From: Celeribacter indicus
GTDB lineage: Bacteria > Pseudomonadota > Alphaproteobacteria > Rhodobacterales > Rhodobacteraceae
Assembly (NCBI RefSeq): GCF_000819565.1
Contig: NZ_CP004393.1
Span: 1,116,001 to 1,180,000, forward strand
DNA length: 64,000 bases
Direction: 5' to 3'
The notes below the pieces were generated by a model that saw only the letters and a program-made list of their open reading frames with translations, had not been told where the DNA came from and did no database searches. The translations under genes were made by a program, and so were the position numbers. The first letter of the stretch is position 1, and each line of letters begins with the position of its first letter. Positions 8,569 to 17,305 of this stretch are shown one piece after another.

Positions 8569-9951
8569 TCAGCCCCCCTGGCGGGCGGAGCGGCCAGAGC
8601 GGTCGAGGAGCGTGCGGGCCAGGGCGGCGGTCTGCTCGCGGATGTCGGGAATCGCGGTGATTTCCCAAAGGGCGCCGCGTGCCGCGGGGCCGATGGCCTG
8701 AAGGCGGCGGGAGGCGCGCCCGGCGCCGTCGATCACCTCCGCGGCCGGCGTCGTGTCGAGACCGAGGCCGAGCGGGTCGAGCCGTGCGGCGCCGCGGGTC
8801 AGAAGCTCGCGGATCACCGGGGCGGCGTGTTCCTCCGGGTTGCGGCGGATGCCGCGGCAGTCGATCACCTCATCGACGACCAGCTGTCGCGGGCCGCCGT
8901 CCTTCCACGGGTCGATGTTCAGGGTGATCCGGCCGTTGGGACGCTCCTGCGCCCCCTCGAAGCGGCCGCGCAGGATGCAGAGCTGGCCGCTCGCCGTGGC
9001 GCGCGAAATGCGGTCGGCCGAGACCGGGGGCATCCGGTGGCGATGCACCTCCCACCAGGAGGCGGCATGGCGCAGGAAGCGGGACCGGTCCTCGAGCGAC
9101 CAGTTCCGCCAGATGCTTGCGACATGCGGTCTCACGCCGTCGACGGCGTCCCGCCAGGTGCCGCCCTGCGCTTCGGCGCGGCGGGCGAGGCTGCGAAGCC
9201 AGTGAACCGTGTCGCTGACCGAGGCGCCAAGGGGAATGTCCTGTGCCTCCAGCCGGAGGGGCTGTGTGGTGGTATGCGCCTGCGGCAGGAGCCCGCGCCG
9301 GGACAGGCAGTAGATCGGCCCCCGGTGTCCGGCGGCGAGGAGTGTCGCGACATGATCGACCATGCTCAGGCCGGTGCCGATGATCGCGACCGTCGCATCC
9401 GGGTGGTCGGGGGGCGTGAAATCCCACCCGCCGCGCAAGGGCGGGGGAGGGGTGGCAGGGACCGCGTGGCCGGTCGCGAGCACCGCCCGGTCGGCCCGGA
9501 CGGTCCTGCCGTCGTCGAGTTCGGCGACCACGCCCTCCCCGGTCTCGTGCAGGCGCAGGCATTCGCCGCGGATACAGTGGAGCCGCGCGTCGCCGGAGCA
9601 GGACCGCCACGGATCGAGCAGGCCGGACAGGTAGCGCCCGTAGGTGCCGCGATCGACGAAGCTCATGCCGGACACAGGCAGGCCCTCGGCATCCAGCCAG
9701 CGCTCGAAATGATCCGGCTCGTCGGGCAGGGCGCTCATCTGCGAGACGCGGGTGTTGAGCAGGTGATCGGGATCGTCCGTGCCATAGGCGATGCCGCAGC
9801 CCAGCAGTTCGGCGCGTTCGATGATCGTGATCTCGACCTGCTGCCCCGGCAGGCGCAGCAGATGTGCCGCCATGAGAACCCCGCTCGCCCCGCCGCCGAC
9901 GATCAGGACGTGTTCCGGCGAGTTGTGCCCCCTGTGTGCGGCCCCGTCCAT
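8569..9951 (-). CDS. FAD/NAD(P)-binding protein (COG4529-like, putative flavin monooxygenase/oxidoreductase)
   Basis: A 460-residue protein with two Rossmann dinucleotide motifs: VLIVGGGASGVLMAAHLL near residue 15 for FAD and VAIIGTGLSMVDHVATLL near residue 195 for a second nucleotide. DRAVLATGH is the typical ATG motif. It matches the FAD-NAD(P)-binding family seen in uncharacterised bacterial oxidoreductases. Its start codon overlaps the stop of the preceding 50-residue microprotein gene (TGATG), so translation is probably coupled. The operon starts with a serine hydrolase and carries the sulfur-type operator at 10838-10854. No substrate can be named. Confidence 0.8.
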   Translation of the reverse strand: MDGAAHRGHNSPEHVLIVGGGASGVLMAAHLLRLPGQQVEITIIERAELLGCGIAYGTDDPDHLLNTRVSQMSALPDEPDHFERWLDAEGLPVSGMSFVDRGTYGRYLSGLLDPWRSCSGDARLHCIRGECLRLHETGEGVVAELDDGRTVRADRAVLATGHAVPATPPPPLRGGWDFTPPDHPDATVAIIGTGLSMVDHVATLLAAGHRGPIYCLSRRGLLPQAHTTTQPLRLEAQDIPLGASVSDTVHWLRSLARRAEAQGGTWRDAVDGVRPHVASIWRNWSLEDRSRFLRHAASWWEVHRHRMPPVSADRISRATASGQLCILRGRFEGAQERPNGRITLNIDPWKDGGPRQLVVDEVIDCRGIRRNPEEHAAPVIRELLTRGAARLDPLGLGLDTTPAAEVIDGAGRASRRLQAIGPAARGALWEITAIPDIREQTAALARTLLDRSGRSARQGG

Positions 9952-10103
9952 CAGGAGACCAGCATCAGGAGGGCCATCACGCCCGCCGCAGCGAAGACGG
10001 CCAGCGAAATGGCGAGGATGTCGTGGTCGGGCTCGGGTTCGTAATCCCCGTCGCCGAGGGCGAAGAGGAGGAAGCCGGGATCATATGCGCAACAGGGAAA
10101 CAT
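9951..10103 (-). CDS. Small membrane protein, 50 residues, unknown function
   Basis: Starts at ATG 10103 after AAGGAG and ends with TGA overlapping the next ATG (TGATG). The N-terminal half is acidic (GDGDYEPEPDHD) with two adjacent cysteines at residues 4-5. The C-terminal half is one hydrophobic helix (ILAISLAVFAAAGVMALLML). The strong ribosome-binding site and the overlap with the FAD protein gene argue that it is real. It is too short for a family assignment. Confidence 0.65.
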   Translation of the reverse strand: MFPCCAYDPGFLLFALGDGDYEPEPDHDILAISLAVFAAAGVMALLMLVS

Positions 10104-10125
10104 GTCGCGTCTCCTTTCAGACAGG

Positions 10126-10227
10126 TTACGACAAAAGGACGAAGGCGAAAAGGGTCACGTAGCTGGCGCCGAAGATGAGCGCGGGCATCGCCTTGCGGAG
10201 CCGCGTCAGGGCGAAGTGAAACATCAT
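10126..10227 (-). CDS. Small membrane protein, 33 residues, unknown function
   Basis: The ATG at 10227 overlaps the stop codon of the hydrolase gene (ATGA), which suggests translational coupling. The product has a short basic N-terminus (HFALTRLRK) and one hydrophobic helix (ALIFGASYVTLFAFVLL). It fits between the hydrolase gene and the 50-residue microprotein gene. Both microproteins look like single-pass membrane peptides, possibly anchoring the encoded enzymes to the membrane; that role is inference. Confidence 0.6.
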   Translation of the reverse strand: MMFHFALTRLRKAMPALIFGASYVTLFAFVLLS

Positions 10228-10814
10228 GGCCGTGCCTCCATGCCGCCGGCGACCGACACGGACACCGACGCGCGCAGGGGCCGCTCGGCGGCGCTTGGCG
10301 GCCAGAGCAGGTCGCGCAGCGCCTTGCCTTCGGGCCAGGGGCCGTGACCGGACTCGACATTGATATGTCCGGCATTGCCCATGTCGATGAAGTCGGCCTC
10401 CCAGTTCCGGGCCAGGCCGCGGGCGCGCTCCTGCTCCATCCAGGGATCGTTCCGGCTGGCCGCCACGATGGTCTTGGTTCCGAGCGGGCGCTGCGGGATG
10501 CGGCCGAAGGGCGCCGTGCGGTCGCTGCGCTCCGGTTCGGCCGGAGCGACCAGAAGCGCGCCGGCGATCCTGACCTGGGGCCAGGAGGCGAGCAGGCGGA
10601 CGATGGCGATGGCGCCGAGGGAGTGGCCGACAAGCACCGAGTCCGGGTGGACCAGCGTCGCCGCCGCGATTTCCGTGAGCCAGGCCTCCGGAGAAGGCTC
10701 CGACCAGGAATGTTGCTCGACGATCTTGGCCGAGGGATCGGTGGCGGCCCACCAGTGTTGCCAATGCGGAGCCGGCGAACCGTCGAGGCCGGGAATGAGC
10801 AAGGTTCTGATCAT
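10224..10814 (-). CDS. RBBP9/YdeN-type serine (alpha/beta) hydrolase
   Basis: A 196-residue single-domain hydrolase. The start LLIPGLDGSPAPHWQHWW is characteristic of the RBBP9/YdeN family. The nucleophile elbow is GHSLG near residue 64, the acid is probably Asp in ASRNDPWM, and the histidine is in GNAGHINVESGHGPWPEG. The natural substrate of the family is mostly unknown. It is the first gene of a four-gene operon with two microproteins and an FAD protein. The ribosome-binding site is AAAGGAGA. Confidence 0.88.
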   Translation of the reverse strand: MIRTLLIPGLDGSPAPHWQHWWAATDPSAKIVEQHSWSEPSPEAWLTEIAAATLVHPDSVLVGHSLGAIAIVRLLASWPQVRIAGALLVAPAEPERSDRTAPFGRIPQRPLGTKTIVAASRNDPWMEQERARGLARNWEADFIDMGNAGHINVESGHGPWPEGKALRDLLWPPSAAERPLRASVSVSVAGGMEARP

Positions 10815-10837
10815 GTCGGTTCTCCTTTCCCTTAAAG

Positions 10838-10854
10838 ACTACCAAGTTAATCGT
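10838..10854. promoter_or_regulatory. Imperfect 5-7-5 inverted repeat ACTAC-N7-ATCGT before the hydrolase operon
   Basis: The right arm plus flank (ATCGTGTATTT) closely matches that at 22380-22390 (GTCGTGTATTG). The left arm differs from a perfect repeat at two positions. It lies 24 bases upstream of the hydrolase start. An independent 13-base palindrome TTTGGATTCCAAA follows at 10858-10870. Confidence 0.5.
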
Positions 10855-10857
10855 GTA

Positions 10858-10870
10858 TTTGGATTCCAAA
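10858..10870. promoter_or_regulatory. Palindrome TTTGGA-T-TCCAAA upstream of the hydrolase operon
   Basis: Perfect six-base arms around one central base, directly abutting the 5-7-5 repeat. Part of it (ATTCCAAAG) recurs near 8508-8516 upstream of the organosulfur operon, but there without the second arm. Confidence 0.35.
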
Positions 10871-11035
10871 GTGTCAATGAAATCGAGAAGGATAATCTCC
10901 GGAGGGGGTGGTTGCCCGAAAAAACGGCGAAACTCCGCCTGAAAGAGGCGCGGAGGGCGGTGGCGCGACGCGCCGGCCCCCGCGGAGGGCGCGGCTGCGC
11001 CGTGACAGGCGATTCCCGGCCGCAGCGGGAGATCG

Positions 11036-12658
11036 CTACCGCAGGCGGCTTTCGATCAGGAGTCCTTCCTCGTCGAGGATCGGATGGGCGACCGCCACGA
11101 GATGCGCGCTGATCCGTTTCAGGTCGCGCAGGATGTCGAGATGCAGGGAGGAGGTCTCCCGCGTCTGCTGATGGCCTTCGCGCAGCCGCACGAGATGGCG
11201 CTGCGCCGACTGGCGCTCGCGGTTGCGGATCTCGACCTTCTGCTGGATCAGTTGCCGGGCGAGTTCCATGTCGCGGGTCATGAAGATCGTCTGCGCCATC
11301 CGCAGCGTCTCCGCCGTCATCAGGAACATGGCGTCCAGTTCGTCATAGCCCGCATCCGAGAAGCGGAGCTGCAAGCCGACCTTCTTGCGCACATTGGCGG
11401 CGAGGCCCTTTTCGATGATGTCGCCGACATGTTCGAGGTTGATCACATAGTCGAGGATCGTGATCGCGCGGCGCCGGTCGTGCTCGTCGGCGTCGCGGCC
11501 GAGGCGCGAGAGATAGGTCTTCACCTGTTGCTGGCGCAGGTCCACGCGATTTTCCAGGGCGCTGACCTCGGCCAGGGGGCTGCTGTCGTTCCTGCGGAAG
11601 GCCAGCCGGGTCAGGTCCAGCATCCGCGCGATGTCGTCCCCGATCGACAGGGCCTGCCGGCTCGCCCCGCCGAGGGCGAGAAGCGGGACTTCGAGCGCCT
11701 GTTCGTCGAGCCATTGCGGCGGCGCCTCGCCGTCCGGCTCTGGCTCGGGCAGCAGCAGTTCCAGACCGCGCGAGAGCAGCCCCGCAAAGGGCGCGACGCA
11801 GAGCGACAGGAGAATGTTGAAGGCGAGATGGGCCTCGACGGCGAGGCTGGTGATGGGAACCGGCAACCGTTCCAGCGTGGCGCCGAAATATCCCGCCAGC
11901 GGCAGCACCAGAAGGCATCCGGCGGCGCGCACGAAGAGGTTGCCCAGCGTCAGGCGGCGGGCGGCGACACCGGATTTCGCGGTGACGAGGACCGGCGGAA
12001 TCGCGCCTCCGAGGTTGGCCCCCAGCACGAGGGCGACGCAAAGCCCGGCGGGGACGTCCAGCGTCATGACGAGCATCACCGCCGCGAGCGAGGAGGAGCA
12101 GACCGCCGCGATACAGGCCGCGAACAGAAGCGCCACCGGCCGCGCCGCATCGAGCATCGCGAGAAACGCCGCCAGTTCGCTGGCCTCGCGCAGCGGCGTG
12201 GTCGCGGCCTCGAGCAGGGTCAGGGAGATGAGCATCAGCCCGAGCCCGATCAGGGCGCGGCCGCTGCCGCTCACGACCGGTCTTTCCCGGCGGCTCGCCG
12301 TGAACCCGATCAGGATCAGCGCCGGTGCGATGGCTCCGAGCCCCACCGAGATGATCAGCGCGGTCAGGGCGGTGCCCACGTTCGCGCCGAGGAGCACGAC
12401 CTGGGACATGCGGCCGCCCATGAGCTGCCGGTCGAGAAACGAGGCGGTGAGAAGCGCGGTGGATGTGGAGGATTGCAGCCCCAGCGTGGCCACGAGGCCG
12501 GAGAAGAAGGCGCGCGGGCCGGTCCGGGTGCCGAGGCCGAGCGCGGTCTTCAGCCGGAGGCCGAAGGCGGTCGTGACCCCGTCGCGCACGAGGCCCAGCC
12601 CGAACAGGAGCAGGGCGACAGCGCCGCCGATCTGGAAGAAGACAACGAGTGATGCCAT
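11036..12658 (-). CDS. Na+/phosphate cotransporter family protein (NptA/PNaS) with PhoU-like C-terminus
   Basis: A 540-residue protein. The first 310 residues are membrane-embedded with the two inverted-repeat signatures of Na/Pi-II cotransporters: LGLQSSTSTALLTASFL near residue 60 and AVCSSSLAAVMLVM near residue 185, each followed by GANVGTA/GANLGGA. The C-terminal 200 residues are helical and charged, like PhoU domains, with possible regulation of phosphate flux. It reads alone, with gaps of 221 and 135 bases on either side. Confidence 0.88.
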   Translation of the reverse strand: MASLVVFFQIGGAVALLLFGLGLVRDGVTTAFGLRLKTALGLGTRTGPRAFFSGLVATLGLQSSTSTALLTASFLDRQLMGGRMSQVVLLGANVGTALTALIISVGLGAIAPALILIGFTASRRERPVVSGSGRALIGLGLMLISLTLLEAATTPLREASELAAFLAMLDAARPVALLFAACIAAVCSSSLAAVMLVMTLDVPAGLCVALVLGANLGGAIPPVLVTAKSGVAARRLTLGNLFVRAAGCLLVLPLAGYFGATLERLPVPITSLAVEAHLAFNILLSLCVAPFAGLLSRGLELLLPEPEPDGEAPPQWLDEQALEVPLLALGGASRQALSIGDDIARMLDLTRLAFRRNDSSPLAEVSALENRVDLRQQQVKTYLSRLGRDADEHDRRRAITILDYVINLEHVGDIIEKGLAANVRKKVGLQLRFSDAGYDELDAMFLMTAETLRMAQTIFMTRDMELARQLIQQKVEIRNRERQSAQRHLVRLREGHQQTRETSSLHLDILRDLKRISAHLVAVAHPILDEEGLLIESRLR

Positions 12659-12740
12659 GGTCCGCCCCGTCGCGTTTCACCCTGTGCCCGTCGTGGGCAG
12701 GGCTTTTGCCAATGATCTCCCGTTTTCGCCGAAGATCAAT

Positions 12741-12767
12741 GGCGGGCCGCTCCTGTCGCGGCCCGCC
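12741..12767 (-). terminator. Strong hairpin after the peroxiredoxin gene
   Basis: Ten perfect base pairs (GGCGGGCCGC / GCGGCCCGCC) with a seven-base loop, 27 bases after the peroxiredoxin stop. The bases following on the minus strand (ATTGATCTTC) are only weakly T-rich, so it may be an inefficient or Rho-assisted terminator of the first sulfate operon. Confidence 0.5.
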
Positions 12768-12793
12768 GGGCGCCGTTTCGCTTCCGGCGCCGG

Positions 12794-13450
12794 TCAGTCC
12801 GGCTGCCGGGTCTTCCGCAGATAGGGAAGAACCCGCTCGAATCCGCCGAAGCGGGTGTTCGCGTCCTCGTCCGACACCGAAGCGGTCACGATCACGTCCT
12901 CGCCCTGCTTCCAGTTCGCGGGCGTCGCGACCTGGTGCTTGGCGGTGAGCTGGATCGAATCGAGCGCGCGCAGGATCTCGTCGAAGTTGCGGCCGGTCGT
13001 CATCGGGTAGGTGAGCGACAGCTTGATCCGCTTGTCCGGGCCGACGACGAAGACGGTGCGCACGGTGGCGTTGTCGGCGGGCGTCCGGCCTTCGGAGGAG
13101 CCTTCGATCGAGGCCGGCAGCATGTCGTAGAGCTTGGCGACCTTGAGCTCGGGGTCTCCGATCATCGGATAGCCGACGGCATGGCCGGTGGCGGTCTGGA
13201 TATCCGCCTTCCATTTGTCATGGCTTTCCACCGGGTCGACGGAAATGCCGATGATCTTCGCGTTGCGTTTCGCGAATTCGGGCGCGAGGCCCGCCATCAG
13301 CCCGAGTTCGGTGGTGCAGACGGGCGTGAAATCCTTCGGATGGCTGAACAGCACGGCATAGCCGTCGCCGATCCAGTCATGGAAGCGGATCGGACCCTCG
13401 GTGGTGTCGGCTTCGAAGTCAGGGGCGATATCATTGATGCGCAGGGACAT
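12794..13450 (-). CDS. 1-Cys peroxiredoxin (Prx6 family)
   Basis: A 218-residue thiol peroxidase. The peroxidatic cysteine is Cys45 in SHPKDFTPVCTTELG, and Prx6-type C-terminal sequence (PYLRKTRQPD end, no resolving cysteine in the usual 2-Cys position) is present. It reduces hydroperoxides in the cytoplasm. The start at 13450 follows GGAGAATCC and overlaps the end of cysW by 20 bases, so it belongs to the sulfate transport operon, perhaps linking cysteine supply and oxidative defence. Confidence 0.93.
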   Translation of the reverse strand: MSLRINDIAPDFEADTTEGPIRFHDWIGDGYAVLFSHPKDFTPVCTTELGLMAGLAPEFAKRNAKIIGISVDPVESHDKWKADIQTATGHAVGYPMIGDPELKVAKLYDMLPASIEGSSEGRTPADNATVRTVFVVGPDKRIKLSLTYPMTTGRNFDEILRALDSIQLTAKHQVATPANWKQGEDVIVTASVSDEDANTRFGGFERVLPYLRKTRQPD

Positions 13451-14285
13451 TGGATTCTCCTTTCCGGGTTGCAGAATGATCGGTTCCGCGCTGCGTCTCA
13501 AGCAGTGTCTTGACTGCAAGGGCGACCAGCGCGATCAGCGTCAGTGTCGAGGCGGCCGCGAAGGCGCCGGTGGTGTTGAGGTCGTTGAACAGAAGCTCGA
13601 CATGCAGCGGCAGGGTGTTGGTCTGGCCGCGGATATTGCCCGACACGACCGAGACGCCGCCGAATTCGCCCACCGCCCGTGCCGTGCACAGCACCGCGCC
13701 GTAGAGCAGCGCCCAGCGGATATTCGGCAGGGTGACCCGCGAGAACACCTGCCAGCCGCTCGCGCCGAGGGTGACGGCGGCTTCCTCCTGCTCGGTGCCC
13801 TGTCCCTGCATCAGCGGCAGCACCTCGCGCGCGACGAAGGGTGCGGTGACGAACAGCGTCACCAGCACGATGCCGGGCAGGGCGAACATGATCTGGATGT
13901 CGTGTTCGCGCAGGAACGGCCCCAGCAGGCCCTGCCGCCCGTAGAGCAGCAGATAGCAGATGCCGGCGATGATCGGCGAGATCGAGAAGGGGATCTCGAT
14001 CAGCGTCACCAGAAGCCCGCGGCCGGGAAAGCGGTGCTTGGCCACCGCCCAGGCGGCGGCGAGGCCGAAGAGGATGTTGACCGGCACCGCGATGAGCGCG
14101 ACCACGGAGGTGAGCCACATCGCGTGCAGTGTCAGCGGGTCGAGGATATTGGCGGCATAGACCTGCCAGCCGTCGGCAAGGGCACGCGCGAAGATGAAGG
14201 CCAGCGGCGCGACCACGAAGAGCAGCGTCAGCACGGTGGCGAGGGCGATCAGCAGGCGCGGGACGAGGGGGCGCGGGGGACGCAT
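13431..14285 (-). CDS. cysW: Sulfate/thiosulfate ABC permease CysW (first system)
   Basis: A 284-residue permease with about six membrane spans. The ABC-permease EAA loop appears as [26 protein letters not shown] near residue 185, and GEFGGVSVVSGNIRG is the CysW-specific segment. The start ATG 14285 overlaps the cysT stop (TGATG). Forms a heterodimeric channel with CysT. Confidence 0.93.
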   Translation of the reverse strand: MRPPRPLVPRLLIALATVLTLLFVVAPLAFIFARALADGWQVYAANILDPLTLHAMWLTSVVALIAVPVNILFGLAAAWAVAKHRFPGRGLLVTLIEIPFSISPIIAGICYLLLYGRQGLLGPFLREHDIQIMFALPGIVLVTLFVTAPFVAREVLPLMQGQGTEQEEAAVTLGASGWQVFSRVTLPNIRWALLYGAVLCTARAVGEFGGVSVVSGNIRGQTNTLPLHVELLFNDLNTTGAFAAASTLTLIALVALAVKTLLETQRGTDHSATRKGESNVPAHQ

Positions 14286-15127
14286 CACATGGCCTCCCTG
14301 TAGCGGGCCGCCCAGAATTGCAGCAGGTTCGAGGCGAGCAGCAGCACGAGCGCGAAGCCCAGCAGCGCCAGCGCGATCACGGCCGCGCCGTTATAGTCGT
14401 ATTCCTCGAGGCGGATATAGGCCAGGAGCGATGCGATCTCGGTCTTCATCGGCAGGTTGCCGGCGATGAAGACCACCGCGCCGAATTCGCCCAGCGAGCG
14501 CGCGAAGGCGGTGGTGCAGCCGGCCAGCCAGGCGGGCAGGATTGCGGGAAAGACGACACGGACAAAGATGGTCCAGGGCCGCGCGCCCAGCGTCTCGGCC
14601 GCCTGCTCGAGCGCGGGGTCGAGATCCTCGAGCACCGGCTGCACGGTGCGCACGACGAAGGGAATGGAGGTGAAGGCCATGGCGATGGCGATCCCCGCAA
14701 GCGTATAGACGACCTGAAGGCCGAGCGCGTCGAGAAGCGGCCCGAACCAGCCCGACGACGAAAACAGCGCGGTCAGCGAAATCCCCGCCACCGCGGTCGG
14801 CAGGGCGAAGGGAATGTCCATCAGCGCGTCGAGCAGGCGCTTGCCCGGAAAGTCGTAACGCACCAGCACCCAGGCCATCAGCAGCCCATAGACGGCATTG
14901 ATCGCCGTCGCGATCGCCGCCGCGGTCAGCGTGACGCGGAAGGCCGCCAGCGCGCGCGGCGAGGTCACGATCCGCATGAAATTGTCCGGCCCGATCTCCG
15001 CCCCCTTGAGGACCAGCGCGATGACCGGGATCAGGATGATCAGCGTCAGGTAAAGCAGCGTCGTGCCGAGGCTCAGTGTGAACCCCGGCAGGACGCGTTT
15101 CGCACGGATGGGTGCGGCCACCGTCAT
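14285..15127 (-). CDS. cysT: Sulfate/thiosulfate ABC permease CysT (first system)
   Basis: A 280-residue permease starting at ATG 15127, whose ATGA overlaps the binding-protein stop. Conserved CysT features are FALPTAVAGISLTALF, the EAA loop in EQAAETLGARPWTIFVRVVFPAI and GEFGAVVFIAGNLPMKTEIASL near the C-terminus. A longer open frame upstream is arginine-rich and lies inside the binding-protein gene, so it was not used. Confidence 0.93.
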   Translation of the reverse strand: MTVAAPIRAKRVLPGFTLSLGTTLLYLTLIILIPVIALVLKGAEIGPDNFMRIVTSPRALAAFRVTLTAAAIATAINAVYGLLMAWVLVRYDFPGKRLLDALMDIPFALPTAVAGISLTALFSSSGWFGPLLDALGLQVVYTLAGIAIAMAFTSIPFVVRTVQPVLEDLDPALEQAAETLGARPWTIFVRVVFPAILPAWLAGCTTAFARSLGEFGAVVFIAGNLPMKTEIASLLAYIRLEEYDYNGAAVIALALLGFALVLLLASNLLQFWAARYREAM

Positions 15128-16122
15128 TGGTTGACGAAGACCTCGTCGAGGATGCCGCCTTCGGCGAAATGCTCCGCGCTCACGGCCTCCCAGCCGCCGA
15201 AGACCTCGTCCACCGTCACCAGCTCCACCTCGGGCAGCCGGTCGGCATAGTCGGCGGCGACCGTCTCGTCGGCGACACGGTAATAGTTGTCTGCGACGAT
15301 GCGCTGGGCTTCGGGCGAATAGAGCCATTCGAGATAGGCGGTCGCGGTCTCCGCCGTGCCGTTGCGCTCGGCGTTCTCGTCCACCACGGCCACCGGGAAG
15401 GCGGCGAAGAGGCTGAGCGAGGGCGTCACGCGCACGAGGTTCTGGTCGGCATAGGCGGCGGCGATGCCGCCGGTCTCGGCCTCGAAGGTGACGAGGACGT
15501 CACCGATGCCGCGCTCGGCGAAGGTCTGCGTCGCGCCGCGCCCGCCGGTGTCGAAGACCGGCACGTTGGAGAAGATGCTGCGCACGAACTCCTGCGTGGC
15601 CTCATGATCGCCGTCGAACTTCCGCAGCCCGTAGGCATAGGCGGCAAGGTAGGTGTAACGCGCATTGCCGCTGGTCTTCGGGTTGGGGAAGACCGGCTGC
15701 ACGTCCTCGCGGATCAGGTCGTCCCAGTCCTCAATCCCCTTCGGGTTGCCGTCGCGCACCAGGAAGGCGGGCAGCGAATACCAGGGCGAGGCGCCGTTGG
15801 GCAGCTCGTCGCGCCAGCCCTCGTCGATCAGGCCGCCCTCGACCAGCACGTCCACGTCGGTTTCCTGGTTGAAGGTCACCACATCGGCCGGCAGCCCCTC
15901 GAGGATCGCGCGCGCCTGGCGCGACGAGCCGCCGTGCGACATGTCGATGGTGATCTCGCGGCCGGTGTCCTCCTGCCATTGCGCGGCGAATTCCGGGTTC
16001 AGCGCCTCGAACAGTTCGCGGGCGACGTCGTAGCTGGTGTTGAGCAGGTGGTCCTGCGCCAGCGCGGGGCCGGCGCCGAGGATCAGCGCGAGGGCCGCGC
16101 CCTTGATCGGTGTGAAGGTCAT
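15124..16122 (-). CDS. Periplasmic sulfate/thiosulfate-binding protein (first system)
   Basis: The product has 332 residues, with a signal peptide cleaved after GPALA near residue 24. The mature protein begins QDHLLNTSYDVARELFEALN, and the SHGGSSRQARAI and FPNPKTSGNARYTYLAA segments, which surround the bound sulfate, match Sbp/CysP. ATG 16122 follows AAAGGAA; an in-frame ATG at 16140 overlaps the cysA stop (ATGA) and is an alternative giving six more residues. Confidence 0.92.
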   Translation of the reverse strand: MTFTPIKGAALALILGAGPALAQDHLLNTSYDVARELFEALNPEFAAQWQEDTGREITIDMSHGGSSRQARAILEGLPADVVTFNQETDVDVLVEGGLIDEGWRDELPNGASPWYSLPAFLVRDGNPKGIEDWDDLIREDVQPVFPNPKTSGNARYTYLAAYAYGLRKFDGDHEATQEFVRSIFSNVPVFDTGGRGATQTFAERGIGDVLVTFEAETGGIAAAYADQNLVRVTPSLSLFAAFPVAVVDENAERNGTAETATAYLEWLYSPEAQRIVADNYYRVADETVAADYADRLPEVELVTVDEVFGGWEAVSAEHFAEGGILDEVFVNQ

Positions 16123-16136
16123 TGAACGGTTTCCTT

Positions 16137-17210
16137 TCATGCAAGTTCCGGGGTCCGGCCCGCGGGGGCCGGGGAGGCGAAGAGGGCGCCCGCCGCGATA
16201 TGCAGCCGGACTTCACAGCCTTCGGACAGGGTGGGATCGGCGCCGCGGCGCGGGATCTCCGCCTCCGCCGCGGTCGCGCTGTCGTCGGCCAGCGCGAGAT
16301 GCAGCCGGGTGCCGTTGCTGCTGCGCGAGGTGATCCGCCAGCCGGCGCCCGTCGCGGCTTCGGGGCGGATATCCTCGGGCCGCAGGAACAGCTCGGCCGG
16401 CCCGTCCGGCAGGTCGGCGTCGGGCAGGGCCGAGAGGTCGAGCCCCGCGGCCTGCGCCCGCCCGCCCTGGATGCGGACCGGCAGCGTGACGGTGGCGCCC
16501 ATGAACCGCGCGACGAACGGGCTCGCCGGACGGTCGGAGATGAGATCGGCATGGCCGATCTGTTCGATCCGTCCCTCCCCCATCACCACCACGCGGTCGG
16601 CCAGTTCGAAGGCTTCCTCCTGGTCGTGGGTGACGAAGATCGTGGTCGAGCCGGTGGCGTCGTGCACCTCGCGCAGCCAGCGGCGCAGGTCGCGCCGGAT
16701 CGCGGCGTCGAGCGCGCCGAAGGGCTCGTCGAGCAGCAGCACCTTGGGCTCGATCGCCAGCGCGCGGCCAAGCGCCACGCGCTGCTTCTGGCCGCCCGAA
16801 AGCTGACCGGGATAGCGGTCGGCCAGATGCGGGATTTGCAGGAAGCGCAGCAACTCGTCGGCGCGGGTCAGGATGTCGGCACGGGAAGGGCGCGTCGCCT
16901 TCGGCCGCACGCGCAGCCCGAAGGCGATGTTCTCGCGCACGCTCATGTGCGGGAAAAGCGCGTAATGCTGGAACACGAAGCCGATCCGGCGATCCCGCGC
17001 CGGCAGGGCGAACCAGTCCTCGCCATCGACGTCGAGCGCGCCGGTTTCCGGCCATTCGAGCCCGGCGATGATCTTGAGCAGGGTCGTCTTGCCGGAGCCC
17101 GAGGGCCCGAGCAGGGCGACGAGTTCGCCCTTCTCAACGGCGAGATCGACGCCCTTGAGCACCGGTGTCCCGTTGAAACTCTTGGTGATGTTCCTGACCG
17201 TGATCGACAT
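16137..17210 (-). CDS. cysA: Sulfate/thiosulfate ABC ATPase CysA (first system, full length with TOBE)
   Basis: A 357-residue ATPase with Walker [10 protein letters not shown] (35-43), FQHYALFPHM Q-loop, LSGGQKQRVALGRAL signature, Walker [13 protein letters not shown] and switch His in [11 protein letters not shown]. About 110 residues follow the nucleotide-binding domain and form the TOBE-like regulatory region, so this is a standard-length CysA. It is the first gene of the operon cysA - binding protein - cysT - cysW - peroxiredoxin. GGGGAG precedes the start. Confidence 0.93.
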   Translation of the reverse strand: MSITVRNITKSFNGTPVLKGVDLAVEKGELVALLGPSGSGKTTLLKIIAGLEWPETGALDVDGEDWFALPARDRRIGFVFQHYALFPHMSVRENIAFGLRVRPKATRPSRADILTRADELLRFLQIPHLADRYPGQLSGGQKQRVALGRALAIEPKVLLLDEPFGALDAAIRRDLRRWLREVHDATGSTTIFVTHDQEEAFELADRVVVMGEGRIEQIGHADLISDRPASPFVARFMGATVTLPVRIQGGRAQAAGLDLSALPDADLPDGPAELFLRPEDIRPEAATGAGWRITSRSSNGTRLHLALADDSATAAEAEIPRRGADPTLSEGCEVRLHIAAGALFASPAPAGRTPELA

Positions 17211-17305
17211 CCAGCATCTCCCCTGCTGTCCGTTCACTAGTGGCGGCGGATACCGGCGGCAAGTCCGCGGCCGGTCCGCCGCCACATCGCGAAAAGGCAG
17301 CGGTC

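Noticed and set aside
10832..10850. Two TTAA boxes as a CtrA site upstream of the hydrolase operon
   Set aside because: The spacing is 11 bases rather than seven; the same 11-base spacing at 8461-8479 appears to come from the shared sulfur-type repeat context.
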